DNA of 64,000 nt from Spodoptera frugiperda (Eukaryota > Arthropoda > Insecta > Lepidoptera > Noctuidae). Positions 40,443 to 53,100 of this stretch are shown here, one piece after another; the stretch's first letter is position 1, and each line of letters opens with the position of its first letter. Position numbers and translations under genes: made by a program. The stretch lies in assembly GCF_023101765.2 (NCBI RefSeq), contig NC_064218.1, positions 7,502,001 through 7,566,000 on the forward strand, given 5' to 3'. The notes beneath the pieces were generated by a model. The model was not told the origin of the DNA. It saw only the letters and a list, made by a program, of their open reading frames with translations, and made no database searches.

Positions 40443-43416
40443 TATTGGCTTGTGCGATACGAAATTTCGCAGTTTCGCGCGGTACTACGGTATTCTAGTC
40501 GTATGTTTTCACATATTCTAAAGCACTAAATCTCCAGCTGCCATGACGACCGGTACTGCACTGTTTCATGGGTTAACGGCCTTTCACCCTTCTTATTCTT
40601 TTTCTGTCTGCCTGCTAATTGCTGAATCCGCTTTAGAAAATCTCTTTTATCTCACCAATAACCAAATTTTTATATTGTTCACCCCAGACATTTTCTAATC
40701 TCTCTTAATTTCCATTTAAAAATTGTATTATTTTAAAAGCGAATTAATTTCTCTGTCGCCTAATAAAAAGTACATTAAACCCTGTGCTTATGATACCAGA
40801 ACATAAATGCGGGATTTCGTTTAATAAAGACTATCGTAAATCAGTTTAATGGCGTCTGAATATAATGTCCAGTATCGCTGCAATATCCCACTAATGCGCA
40901 GAATGCAGCGGATTCCAACACGAACCTCCTTTTCCAAATTGCACTCACTTGTACACAAAGATGTGTTAAGAAAAATGCAAGCGAAACACTCTTGATCGCA
41001 GATTGCGGAATGATTGAAGTAGTTTGTCAATTTAAGGTGAAGGTGATGATCCACATTGACACATCTTACTGACCTTAGAACACAACAAGATATTTCGTTC
41101 AAGGTCCAAATAATTATCATTTGCTGCTATTTCTGTGGCTCCGCTTTGTTCCCAGCGTTTCTGATTACACAGACCGTGTTTATCGCGTCAGTTACCACGG
41201 AATTACAATTTTCTAGATACATTTAACAGGTATAATCTCGTAGGATTTTCCTACATGTGTCCCAGAATCCCAAATGATCCTAATATCTATATGTAAATCA
41301 GTGTCGGTCGTAGGCAACGCTGCCAGGGTTCAGCGCTTCGTCTAGACAGGCATTGTACCGGTACTCGTAATTGCCTGCCTAATTTGCACATTACTGTATC
41401 ACAGTCATAAGATCGAAATGTTTATGGTAATTCTGGTACATACTTAGGTAAATTGTAGTAGCAGAATTAAAATAAATGTTAAAATATTTTCACAGAATAG
41501 TCTACCACACAGACCAAAAGCTTTCCAGCAAAATTGCAGTTCTTCATCAATTTTATTTCCTAAATTCGTTAAAGGCACGATTTAGCTAGATCAGTAACTT
41601 GATAAATCGGGATAACGACTCGCTCTGATTGTTCTTAAAAAATCGGGTTCAGTTCGAATACTTTTCAATTCGGACGCTTTTGCTCTACACGGTTGATTTA
41701 CTTTTTATGGACTTTCGAAAGGAATTTCATTTCATCAAACCTAACTAATTTCTGACGCGTAACATCAAATAGCCATTAAGCACACATCAATTTGGACGTG
41801 AATAAAACTTGAATGCTGGTTGATAACAATCTGTCTGTAGCCAGACAAATAAATCGCCGTTCCCCGAAATGTCTGGCCATAAAGGGAGAGGTGTTTTGGG
41901 GCCAGTGTCGTGTAAATCACAGTCTGGTGCAGTCTGTGGCCCGCCCCTTGCGTACACATGCCAACAATATTGCAGATTTGCCTGGCGCAAACGACAAACG
42001 TACACCCAAAGGACAATGTTGGCTATTACGTGCACTCATCTCAAGTGTACGATGCTCTAGTTTCGTTTTATACGGCCACATCTTTCCGTCGTGAAAGCTT
42101 AGTATCTGTCTTAGAAAGCTGAATCTTTTTTTGCGGAACAATGATCGCCATAACACTTAAAAAACTTCTAGCATTGTCGAACACGTAAATAAAAGCAAGA
42201 TTCTTATATTGAACGAAACTATTGTGGTACCGATATTGAATGCATCGAGAAATGTTGTAGAAAATCGACCAGCAGATACGAATGATTTCTTGAGTGTTGT
42301 ACGAAATTGAGTTTCAACTGGATTACCTACAGTGTAATGCGATTGCTTGCAAGCCAACCGATACTGTACTTACCATTCATTGACGTCATTTGCTTCTCAG
42401 TGATTGTGAAAATAGGTACTCGATATTCCCTAAATTATCTGCATATCTAATAACAAATCTTACTACAAACATTCACTTTGTAGGCAACGAAATCTTTACC
42501 GGATTACAATCCGGGTATCTAGACAAGAGAATACGTTGTAAGATTATTCACCGAATCCAAATCATGTTATAATTCAGATCCCGCCCCTTCCATTTTGGTT
42601 TCGTTCAACATAATGGCATTGTAGTCAGTAGGAATATTTCAACATTCTTCGCGCGAACTCTCTTACGTTTTGCCTTATTTAGGAAGTTTAATCTTCTTTG
42701 TCTCTAATTTACTGAGCTCTAAAGACGAGTTTGTGTTAACTTTCCGCTCCTCTGTCGCCATTTACGTAGTCTGATATGCAGTAGTATCGCGTTTGTTAAA
42801 ATAATGTGCCTGTTACTTTAGCCGGTCGTGTTATTGTAGGAAAGTGCCGATGCTGATACTACTTTAACCATTTTGCTCTAGGCCATAAACGGTTAGAATT
42901 TTGAAGAAAGACATGCCTCACATAAAATTCTATTCCTTCCCAATTCTATTCTGTCTTGAGAATAACATCGTTCTTTTAGATCAATATATCTTCTAAAACC
43001 ATAAAATGGTAGACGAGTAGATACGTCTAGCTAGGCTATAAAACGGCAATTTCTCTAAGACACGTCGAAGCGGTGCTCGGAAAGTTTCGTAGATTTATGT
43101 CCAAAACATTCAGATTTCCTGGCTTTTGTACCAATACGTTCGTGTGGATTATTTACTTCTTTAGATATCTTATTCAAAATTAAAACCACTCGACGGACAG
43201 TTACTACAGAAGCGTACTCGTAAATTCGCATTCGCGTTACAGTTACATCCTCCATTGTGTTATGATCTCTGCCAGAAATACAAACCGCTTTTTGCTCCAG
43301 TTTATTTAAAATTTATTCACAACCTGACCCGAATGAAGTCTACCTTAATTAATTCCTCATTTCCGAGCTTAGTTTAACTATGAATGTATCTAGTCCAGAT
43401 CCACTGTTTAATTATG

Positions 43417-43456
43417 AAGAAATTATATTCATTGCAGCAAATGAATATAATTTCTT
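43417..43456. repeat. Perfect 17-bp hairpin with 6-nt loop
   Basis: 43417-43433 and 43440-43456 are exact reverse complements around loop gcagca. A second, imperfect inverted repeat (cagtttaaat / atttaaactg, about 43479-43529) follows immediately. It is AT-rich, so part of the pairing may be compositional, but 17 bp without mismatch is unusual. Confidence 0.8.
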
Positions 43457-46400
43457 TACATATTATAATATACTGGCCGCAGTTTAAATGTTTGTTAATC
43501 CATGTGCCAACAATATATTTAAACTGTACTGTCATAAACCAAAGGCATAGGCGCGGCCGTGATAATTTACGACCTGACTATAAAACATCGTTCTGAAAAT
43601 AGATGTGCCATTTTAATATTGTCATAAAATCAAAGGTGAACCTGAGTAAAAATTGTCGTGGGTGGAACTGGGAACACAAGCTCCCTGAAACCCACCGCAT
43701 CCCGCAAATAATCAGCGTCGCGAATGACAGCCTCTTTCGAAAACTCAATTAAGTCGACTCGTAAAACGCCCCAGCCCGGCATCCTCCTGCCGTTACCAAC
43801 CGCCAATTTATCAGACGAACCACTGAACTATGCTTCAGCTGACTGACAACTATTGATTTCAGTCTGGAATTGCTTCGAAAATTCGTTGATGAAGTTGCTA
43901 AAAAACGGTGCCATTAATATCGAGAATCGGATTTCTTTTAGGATTAGGCAAGTAATTTGTTAGAATGTCACCTGCAGTTTTTGCGCCCCTACGCTGGGAA
44001 CTACCCCTTTTTGCCCTTTGCGATTACACACAATGGTCGCTTGGGTGGGCTGGTATCGATGTCTAGCGGTGGACGTGAACGTAGAACGATAAACACACGA
44101 ACGTAGAGACACATGCATATTTATAGCGTCTGGATACTGAGAACTATGACATTATGATGCACACACGCACAAGTGCACCACGTGACTTCCGCCGTCGAAA
44201 TAGACTGACGCTGCGTCTGCCTTCGTCCGCACCTAAAGACGATGTGCTTCTAAGAAATACCTGTAATTTATTGCCGCGACTTAAACAGGTGATTGCAATT
44301 TGTTTAACAACTTAGCAAAATGACTTACTCTTGTAAGAACAGACTAGCCACTAAAATTTTGTATTTAACTCTTGACAGTTGCTATATGCGATAGTATGAA
44401 GTACAAAGTGTCTCGGTGTTTCTCTAAGATCTAGACAAGTTAAACTGTGCTAAGAAAATAATAATCAAACGTTCTTTCTTTTGAAACAAACGAGACAAGA
44501 AGAAGAAAATATTAATGAAAAATTAGGAAATAATTCTAATCATACTGCGTAGGAACTCATCAGAACTGTTACAGTCGTCGTGTTTATTGTTTCCTGTTCC
44601 GTTTTCTCACGAATTTTAAGATAAATGTAATTCTACCGAAAAGCTTCGAGAGGAGCATTTCGCGAAACTCACACTTCTTACGAAAACACACTTTTAAAAA
44701 TGAATTCTCCGAATGATATTACTCAGAATATTTTCCAAACTACAAAGTAATAACATTCGGTGTTAAAGGATGGAACAGTTTTTCAATTTATTTGTAGTAT
44801 TAAATTTAATGTGATGTCACCTTTATCTAATACTTGCATCATATTTTTTATTTGCGCTAATGTTATTACTAGTGATTCCCAAACTAAGCTTGAGCAGGTG
44901 TTTAAGAAAACTGTGCTTAACCACAGGACTATCACGGCCATTGTTAAATATAAGGTTGGATTTGTTTTATCGTTATTACAATCCTTTTGCATTTAAATAG
45001 TGACTTGTTTAACCTTAAAACTACTGCTGTTAACTGTTGACCATTGTTTGTTAATTCCCCAATAAATGTCATGGTCAAACACGCTTTCCCAAGCAATTTA
45101 TAAAGGGGGAGTAAATAATAAATATTATAGTCATAATCATTAAAAAGAGTCGGTGCCACCAACTTGAGCTGTGAGCAGATAGCATCGTGCACGCAAAGAA
45201 CATTACAGAAGTAAATTCAATCTGATACGGTGAATTATTCACGTTATGACGAGCCTGATTACCAGCTGACCTAAATACGCGATGCGGAATGTAGTGCCGT
45301 TCTCATACCCCTGGTGACGTAGCGAGTTGGGTGATATAACACGCAGGAAAATTCGCATTCATAACTTCATTCATATGCTTAGACTACCCAAATATAGCAA
45401 AAACTGACTTTGAATACCTTCGGAGGATCGTGAATGCGAATAATATGGAGTGAGAGAAATGAAAACGGCAACTCTTTAAGAGGCTGAAAATCCACCCGTG
45501 AGACGGCAATTCATTACGCAAAAAGTTACCTGATACTCCATAAGCTTTTACAACTGGAGTTACTGGAGTGACGCATTAACTTTTACGTTGAATTCGCCCT
45601 TGTCTCCCTTTTATCCCTCTAGACATTTAATTATCGATACACGAGAAGTTTTGATAGAATGTCTCATAATATTTGCACCCCAAGCTCAAACTCCGATTAT
45701 TAGGGGTTCTGCTTTGAACGACGTTGTATATCATGTATCCACCCTTCAAGAAGGGCTACATTCTTTTCAATTTCCTTATTTAAAAGAAAGTAATGAGTAA
45801 CGTTAGAAAGTAAAATCGAGTACGCAATACAAACAGTGATTACAAAGCAAATATTTGCTGAGCTCGGTAAATATTGTCGCTTGGTTATATCTCTATCAGC
45901 CTGTTTAGATGTTTGTTTAATTTTAATGTGACCGTTTGTATTGTGCCAAAGAAATTGTTCGGTTGAAATAATTTACATATTTGCTGTGTAAGGGCACTAA
46001 AGTCTACGAGGTATTGAACAATCTCTACGTACACCGTATATACTCGCAGACGAGATTTTGTCGGGGGAAAGGATCCATTGTGGTAACCCTCTTAGTCGGC
46101 GGTCCCCTCACAACCCAAGGGTAAGCTGCCAGAGTGGTTGGCTGCCTTTAACTCGCTTACAAACTTGAAATAGAAAGTGCCTGTATCAAAAAGACATTTC
46201 ACAAATTTTGCTTCAGAATGATCAGTATCAAAGTTGTTTAATGAATGAGGAAAATTAGTCACCAAGCCATGTGACAAAACTGCCCCAATTCCCCCTTTCA
46301 AGTAATTATGACAAAGCTTAATTAGTTAGCAACTCCCAAAAAAATTTAACCGTTTATAAAGTTTTCGAGAAAGTAAATGCTTTAGAGACTTGTTCCTAAA

Positions 46401-49400
46401 CTGTGAAAAATTCAGGTATTTTCTTTCTCACTGCCGGTCCCATGGTCGGCCCTTAAAAAGTTTTCGACGCTCGTTTTTTGTCCTATCCTCGATGACTACG
46501 GCCGTACTTTAAAACGTTTTACTTTTTTATGTTCTACTTACAATAAGTATTTATGTTCACGACAAGGTCAACAAACGAAACCAATCAAAACACGTCAAAT
46601 TCCTTCAAAAATATATATTGCATATCTTTCGATTGTACTAAAATATGTGCTTTCAATCAGTCGTTGACTTGCGTCTCTTGTCTTCTTTATTGTCTGTCAA
46701 TCACTTCTGTATCTAATAGTATTAAGTTCGTCTCTCCGTCACCAAAAATGTTTATCTTATTTACTATTTTGAAATCACTTCCCAATACCAGTCAAATCAA
46801 ATATTTTGCTGCATCTGTTACTATGTTGTTTTTACATAACCTAGCATTAAATTGTTTGATATCACCAGTTCCTTTTTTGTAACGTCAATAATATTCTCAG
46901 TTTACATTAAGAGTCGGCAGAACATTTGACACCGCCAAATAAACAAAAGTACTAGTAAATTATGTTAGTCATCGTTTCTTGTTTGAATGTCTTTAATTAT
47001 GTTTACAATTTGAGGATGGCTGGATAATTCAAGGCTAGCCCGGTCGTATAACTGTCGTAAGCACGTGTTTCGGCTTTTTACGATTGGGAAACTTAGTAGG
47101 CCTTTACAAATGCTACTTGGTTTATAGCTATTGAATTAGCTATGTTACATTGTTCTGCAGATACTACCTAATTTGTTTTGCTTCTAACTAGCTTAGCACT
47201 CAAAGCTTCAACCGTTACACCTTCACGATTTTTAAGGTTAAACCTGACATCATCCTCTATGCATGTGGACAACCGCATAAGAAATACAAAACTTTTCAGT
47301 ATTTAGCGAATGATTTTGTTTTGTAATGTAAGAATATTGTTAGTTAAATTATCAAATGCAATGTCTTAGAACGACATACTAGCATAATGGAATCACAGTA
47401 TACACGAACGGAGCCGGAAACAAGTTTAGTTTAAACAGTCGTGGACTATGCGTGTAGTATAAACAGCCTTAATTCGTACCAGCTGCGGTGTATCTGCACC
47501 TTAAGTCAAAGATAAATGTAATAATATTACCTAGAAATTCTATTTTAGTTATTAATACTCTAAACATTGCACTATTTGTAGAGAGGGCCCCCATGCCCAA
47601 ATTTTCTCTCTAGTGGGTAGTAGGTACGTCCTAAAACTGCGATTATACAACAGAGATGAGTAACAACATTCTCTTAACCTTCAATGGCCTGCTATCTCCA
47701 AGCCGTCTGCCTAACGTGCCTATTGGTTGTCACAATACTCCTTTCAAGAAACCTTTGTTCTAAAAGTCTTCCAGCTAATCATGTGATATATTTTGCCACA
47801 GAAATAGATTAACTATTTGTCCTCGTAAAACCTACTGTTTGACCCAAGATCCATGAGCAAAAACATTTAAAAAACCACAAACAGTTCCATTCTACTTCAA
47901 TAATTACAGGATGCCTGCCCTTCTTCGAATACCATTAATCATTCCAATGCAATGTTGTCATCGACCGGCGATTCTTCGATTCTTTGAAGCATATTTTTGT
48001 ACGTGGCATCAAATACAGAACATGATATATTTGGCATTGATTTTAATGGGATCGGATTGAATGAAACGTTTCATATGTCAGCTTATTGGTCAAGTGGTCA
48101 TAAATGCAACGGTGGAATATGAGGTTCAATATGGTTAAAAGTATTTTAGAGATCTTCGACTCTTCGACAGTAGCCGATGCAAACAACTTGGCCCCTATAA
48201 CAGGGATTTATGGCAGAATTGGTGAAAAGGTGTGACATTATTTTATAGCCATGGAATCAATTCTATTGACATCCCCCTGTGTTCTCTCATCTCTATAGTG
48301 AGCTTTATAAAAAACTAACCGATCGAAATCGATTGACCGCCCCCTGTATCCGCACAACGGCCGCAAAATTTCTCCCCCTCGCCCAGATTAACGTAAAAAA
48401 TATTTATCATTCACAAACTTCGTACGAGGCCGATGTAGCTAAAACTAACAGCGTGCCCGTTTTTCCCTCTGAGGGATAGGTAGAGGTATATTATGTTATA
48501 CACCCATTTTTCACAATTTATTTTATTAAGCTTGTGTGTTAGGGGCTGTATGGTTTATTGCTAAACACGGCGTCGAATACAGGCTCTGTGCTGCAACTGT
48601 GTGCTTCGATATTGATAAACCAATACGTGGCTGATTCACTAGAATACTAGAGTTCATAGCAAACTGACTTAACTGACTCATAATATAAGTATCTTTAAAA
48701 CAACATTTACTTAATTTTAACAAAACATAGAAAAAACACTTTAATAAAACGAAATACAACTCTTACTCAACCGTTTATCGCTAAGCACGTCCCATCCGAA
48801 ATGTATTCGCGTCGCGGGCTCTTCTTGAGAATAATTGGAGTGGTCGAGTTATGTCCAGAATTTAAGGAATCGTCATAAATCATTTTTAACGAGCTTGTTT
48901 ACGTTTCCCTTAAAAATGTGTAGACTTATTTCCTAAATTATCATTGAATACTCTACTGTACCTTTCATTATTTTGTAAGCCCGTATCTAAACCGTACCTA
49001 CATCATTTAGGCTTGTCCCTGTGGGATTTCTGTGTACATTAGTAGTCGCCTTCCAGATTACCGCGTCTCGTATACTAACGACCACACCTAAGCTTTGTTG
49101 TCTCTCAAGTTTAGTCGGAGTCGGATCGTCTGTCTACTTCTCCTTAAATAGCCACACAATTAACTGGAACTCATTAAAGTATATTTGGAATTAAACGCTG
49201 CTCTTACAATATTGGCTTTCGTCTCGAGTAGTTGTAAAGTAAAGGCTACATTATTCTAAAAGGGATATAAAAGTATTCCCTGAAGTGGTTTCGCGACAGC
49301 ATGCTAAGCAAGGCGGGGAGCGTTCAAAAGCTCATTCTATTTGTGTCCAATCATTATGCGCCAACACGCGCCTTTAACTGTGTAACAGTACCCGAGTCGT

Positions 49401-50012
49401 TTCCGTTTGCCCTCCCTTCTCTTTCTTCTTTATTACCAAGTCATTTGTACACGATATTTAACGAAAATTTGTCTATATTTAAACGCAGCATCTCAACAGC
49501 TAAACAATGTCTAAATTAATATGCACATGTGTTAGGGATATTTCATTTTAGTAAGCAACTTGCTTCCTTTGTGTTGGTATGAGATGACATTGAAACACAA
49601 AGCCTTGAAAGCAGTGCTGCCTACACCCTTTTGAAATCTTTATGTTACAAGTGTCACTGCATGACAGACAAAAGGCTCTTTAATATTGACCGACCCCTTC
49701 GGCCACTTTAGTATAAAGTATCTAGAAAATTCTCGTGGCTAACTTACTCGTAGTGTGCCATAACATAGTTGAGGATATGGATGCATCTTAGAAAAATAGG
49801 CAATGAGACTATTATTCTTTGAGTTTTTTATTCTACTGAGTCATTGAAAAGAATAAGTGCTCCTGTCAACATCTCGCGTGAAAATAGTAGTAGTAACGGT
49901 AGTAATGCATCTATGGTAGTATACGATAATTGATTTACAAAGAACATTGTTTACAAACACTAACAGGTGTGATTGTGTAGAGTACTAAAGTAGCGTATGA
50001 CATTGTCCACAG

Positions 50013-50033
50013 ATGATCAAGATGTGTTTATGA
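50013..50033 (+). other. Short upstream ORF before the Dg start codon
   Basis: ATG at 50013, a second in-frame ATG at 50022 and a TGA six codons from the start (MIKMCL). It ends 24 nt before the Dg ATG. It would be in the mature leader if the exon begins at 50013 or earlier and could lower translation. Only relevant if the acceptor is at or left of 50012. Confidence 0.35.
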
Positions 50034-50057
50034 GTGTGGTAGTGTTGGGGAGGCGAG

Positions 50058-50162
50058 ATGGGGCGGGCGCGGTACATCGCGTGTGCTCTGCTCATGCTGT
50101 GTCCTCTCGCGCTCACAAGGCACGATGACGACTTCGCATTCGACAACAGCGAAGAGTTTCTG
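50058..50162 (+). CDS. Dg: Dg coding exon 1: start codon and signal peptide (residues 1-35)
   Basis: The ATG at 50058 has G at -3 and G at +4. It opens a short basic start, a hydrophobic core (IACALLMLCPLALT) and then a charged RHDDD mature start, a classic secretory signal with cleavage near residue 20. The donor is CTG|GTCAGT at 50163, phase 0. The 5' boundary of this exon is not certain: AG acceptors ending at 49966 and 50012 are both possible and neither has a good pyrimidine tract. A six-codon upstream ORF starts at 50013. Confidence 0.85.
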
Positions 50163-53100
50163 GTCAGTACACTCTTATATCCAACAAAATAACACTTCCT
50201 AATACACCTACAGGATTTCCCCCTATTATATCAGAATATTAATCATACATTACGTCACGCATGCGACTATTTGTATATAGAGAACACAAACATTTACTGA
50301 TTGAACAATAGAAGCGTAAAGTTTTATGGTTGACCTTTCAGGTTGAATTAACAGCAAACCATTCTGAAATCGCAAAAAATGGCCTAAGAAGGTTATGGGG
50401 CGTGCCCGACACATCGGCCTATGTGGGACATCTGTTCCGAATGGAAATCCCAAAGGAAGCATTTTCGGGAAAAGTAGTAGCGTATAAGGTAGGTGAAGTA
50501 AAACATTTTACCTATTTATTAAATTGCGGTAGGCAACAGTAAAATAAATAGACTCTTTTATAACTGAGCTTAACTTAAGCCTAAGTTCTGTGAAGAAATC
50601 CGCTCTAAAAATACACGTACTCTTACGGTCCTGGCGTTAAAAACTCGTATAAAACAAGACGTATGGATGTGGATGCACTTAGCTTCCATTCGCTCGGCTG
50701 AACGCCAGAGTCTGCAATCTCACGCCGTAAAGGAAAACTGGGCCTTGTGCTGTAGATAGCTTAAAATGGAATAGCAATATACATAAAGCTTTGTAGAGAA
50801 ACGAGAAATTTCTTTGATTACTTGAATGCATGGATTCGCAAAAGCACATTCGTGCTCGCAGAATATTTCGACATTTATGACTTCTAATACTAGTACTCAT
50901 ATTATTACGTAAAATCTTTTTATTTCATACGTTTTTTTAACCAGGTACGAAGCGAAGATGGTCGACGCATGCCTAGTTGGCTGGCCGTGGACTCGAGGCA
51001 CGGTCTGATCAGCGGCGTGCCCCAAAAGCAGGACTTAGGCACGCACACGTTCACCGTCACCGCGCACGGAAACACGCGCGGTCTCACCGCCACCGACTCC
51101 TTTACTATCGAGGTTTGTTTACATTTCATATTTAACATCGTGACTCATATTTATGTTATAGGAATATAAAGAACCGGTAACAAGCTGGAATTTTGTAGTT
51201 GTTTCGTTCTGGAGATCATCCTTCAACGCTCGGTCTAGCGTCTAGACGTAGCATCTTCGCTTTCATTTCCAGTAGAGCTAATACCACTCTTATTCCACTC
51301 TCTACTCTATTACCAGTAAAATCGAATGAAGAGAGACATCCCATTGCTGTGAATTTTATAAAATCTCAATTTAACTAAAGTAACCCATAAATTCAGCTTT
51401 TGAGAGTTTTCCATCGTACAGTGAATAGAGGAACTATGAACTCTAGTAACGGTCAGTACCCCGGTTACACTACGTTAGCATAATAGTCGATGACGTAAGA
51501 GGAACGTCCTGTGGACTTAGTGTTCCTGTCGCGTATAAGTGACGTCACTCATACACACCTCCCGCTTCCTTACTACCGGAGTGAATAACCACTACTACTT
51601 GTACTTACTTATGTCCTATTACGCTCAAAAATGTCCTTACGTTATACATACTGTAACCATGTATTAGGTACGGTATCTAATGACGTCACATTTAGTAAAT
51701 GATAGTTGGTCATACAACAGAAATGTAATACCCGCCAATTACAAAGATATATCGTGATTGTGTAATTGATAGTTTCTGTGAAACAACCACCCGTTTATTG
51801 GACGATAGTCCGTTTAATAGCATACCTAGTTACTATTACTATTAAAATATGCACAGACATGGTCACTCATCGTGAAATAGACTTTATAAATGGACTCTAA
51901 CACATGAGAATGAGTACCGTTGTGGACTGTAAAACATAAATCAATCATTTTATTCATTGGCGACACTACACCCATAAAATTAAAGTGCTTATTACTCAAA
52001 CTACATACTGTACATGTATCTAAGTAAAGTTTTGCGACAGTTGGCTTGTTTATACGGCCATTCAATTATATTATTGGCATTACATTACATTAGCCCACAG
52101 GGGTGCGGTGTCTAATAAATGAATTTTTATTTCAATATGGCAACATTTTTCTTGAAGCCCGCCATTTTCGTTTTTAACTGTCATGGTAATGATTAGGCGG
52201 AAATTGTATCCTCATTTTTTGTCATTTACGTGATATTAGACTCAAGATTGGATCCGTAAAGTTTATTTGAATGTCTGTTCATTTGGATGTTGAGTATAAT
52301 TTAATTAATTTTCGCGATGGAATATTTAGACTTCCCTTTGATATAGGGGTTTATATTTTTAAGGAAAAATGGCGGTACACTTCGCAGTATTCCGCCTACT
52401 CTGATGGCTTTTATTAATATTATCTGTGAGAAGACTTCACAAAATGTTACTTTTTTATAAAAAGTTTATCCGCAGTTTGTCTTTATTTACTTTTCCTCTT
52501 GAGAATTGACGACCTACGTATCGAGGTAACTTTCTAAAAGCTATTTTTTGCCGTTTCAATAATTTTAGGCATCGTTTACATGTATTTTTTATACAATATC
52601 AATATCATTATATAGGTATTTGATGTTCTATGTATTCCTATAATGTACGTATTAAAATGTTTATAAGTTATCGTTAGATCTTAATACGCTTCAGTTTGTT
52701 TTTAATCATCTTTCCCCTTTCGTGTTGCAAAAGGCCATTGTGGGTGCGTTTACACATACAAGTTCACATGCACATGACACCCAGACTCGAAACAGCAATT
52801 TGTGGATCACACAAAGAGTTGCTCCGTGCAGGAATCGACACGTTGTATGGCAGCCAGTTGACCAGCCACCGCGCCAATCGTGCAGTCTCTTTCTCGCATC
52901 ATTAACATGTAAATACTATAATAATAGTAAATATTTAGTCAATATAAACCATTCTATTATTACAATTGCAGGTGAAGAAAGCTCAAGACAGGCCTCACTC
53001 GAAGTATGGGTCGTGCGTGGGCGAGGAGAGCCGGCTGGTGCTGGTCATCATGGTCGACGGCTCCTTCCACAAGGTGGCGCCCCGGCAGAGGATACGAGCG

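Larger units (their letters stand above)
39540..50012. other. Putative second Dg intron (about 10.5 kb)
   Basis: AT-rich, with the 40.39-kb minisatellite and the 43.4-kb hairpins. Open frames at 41765-42156 overlap on several frames and strands over a locally CpG-richer piece without recognisable protein signal; frames at 46092-46301 and 48279-48479 are likewise unsupported. Confidence 0.4.

Noticed and set aside
41765..42156. Cluster of five overlapping open frames on both strands
   Set aside because: All are 60-95 codons with no family motif. Being open in many frames at once reflects local composition, not coding.
42370..42395. TGACGTCA at 42382 and a similar motif at 3051 as CRE sites
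   Set aside because: Isolated single motifs; unlike intron 3 there is no second copy nearby, and the one at 3051 lies in a dispersed repeat.
46092..46301. 69-codon minus-strand open frame with ordinary amino-acid composition
   Set aside because: Looked protein-like at first, but there is no flanking exon or family match that I can see. Kept out for lack of evidence.
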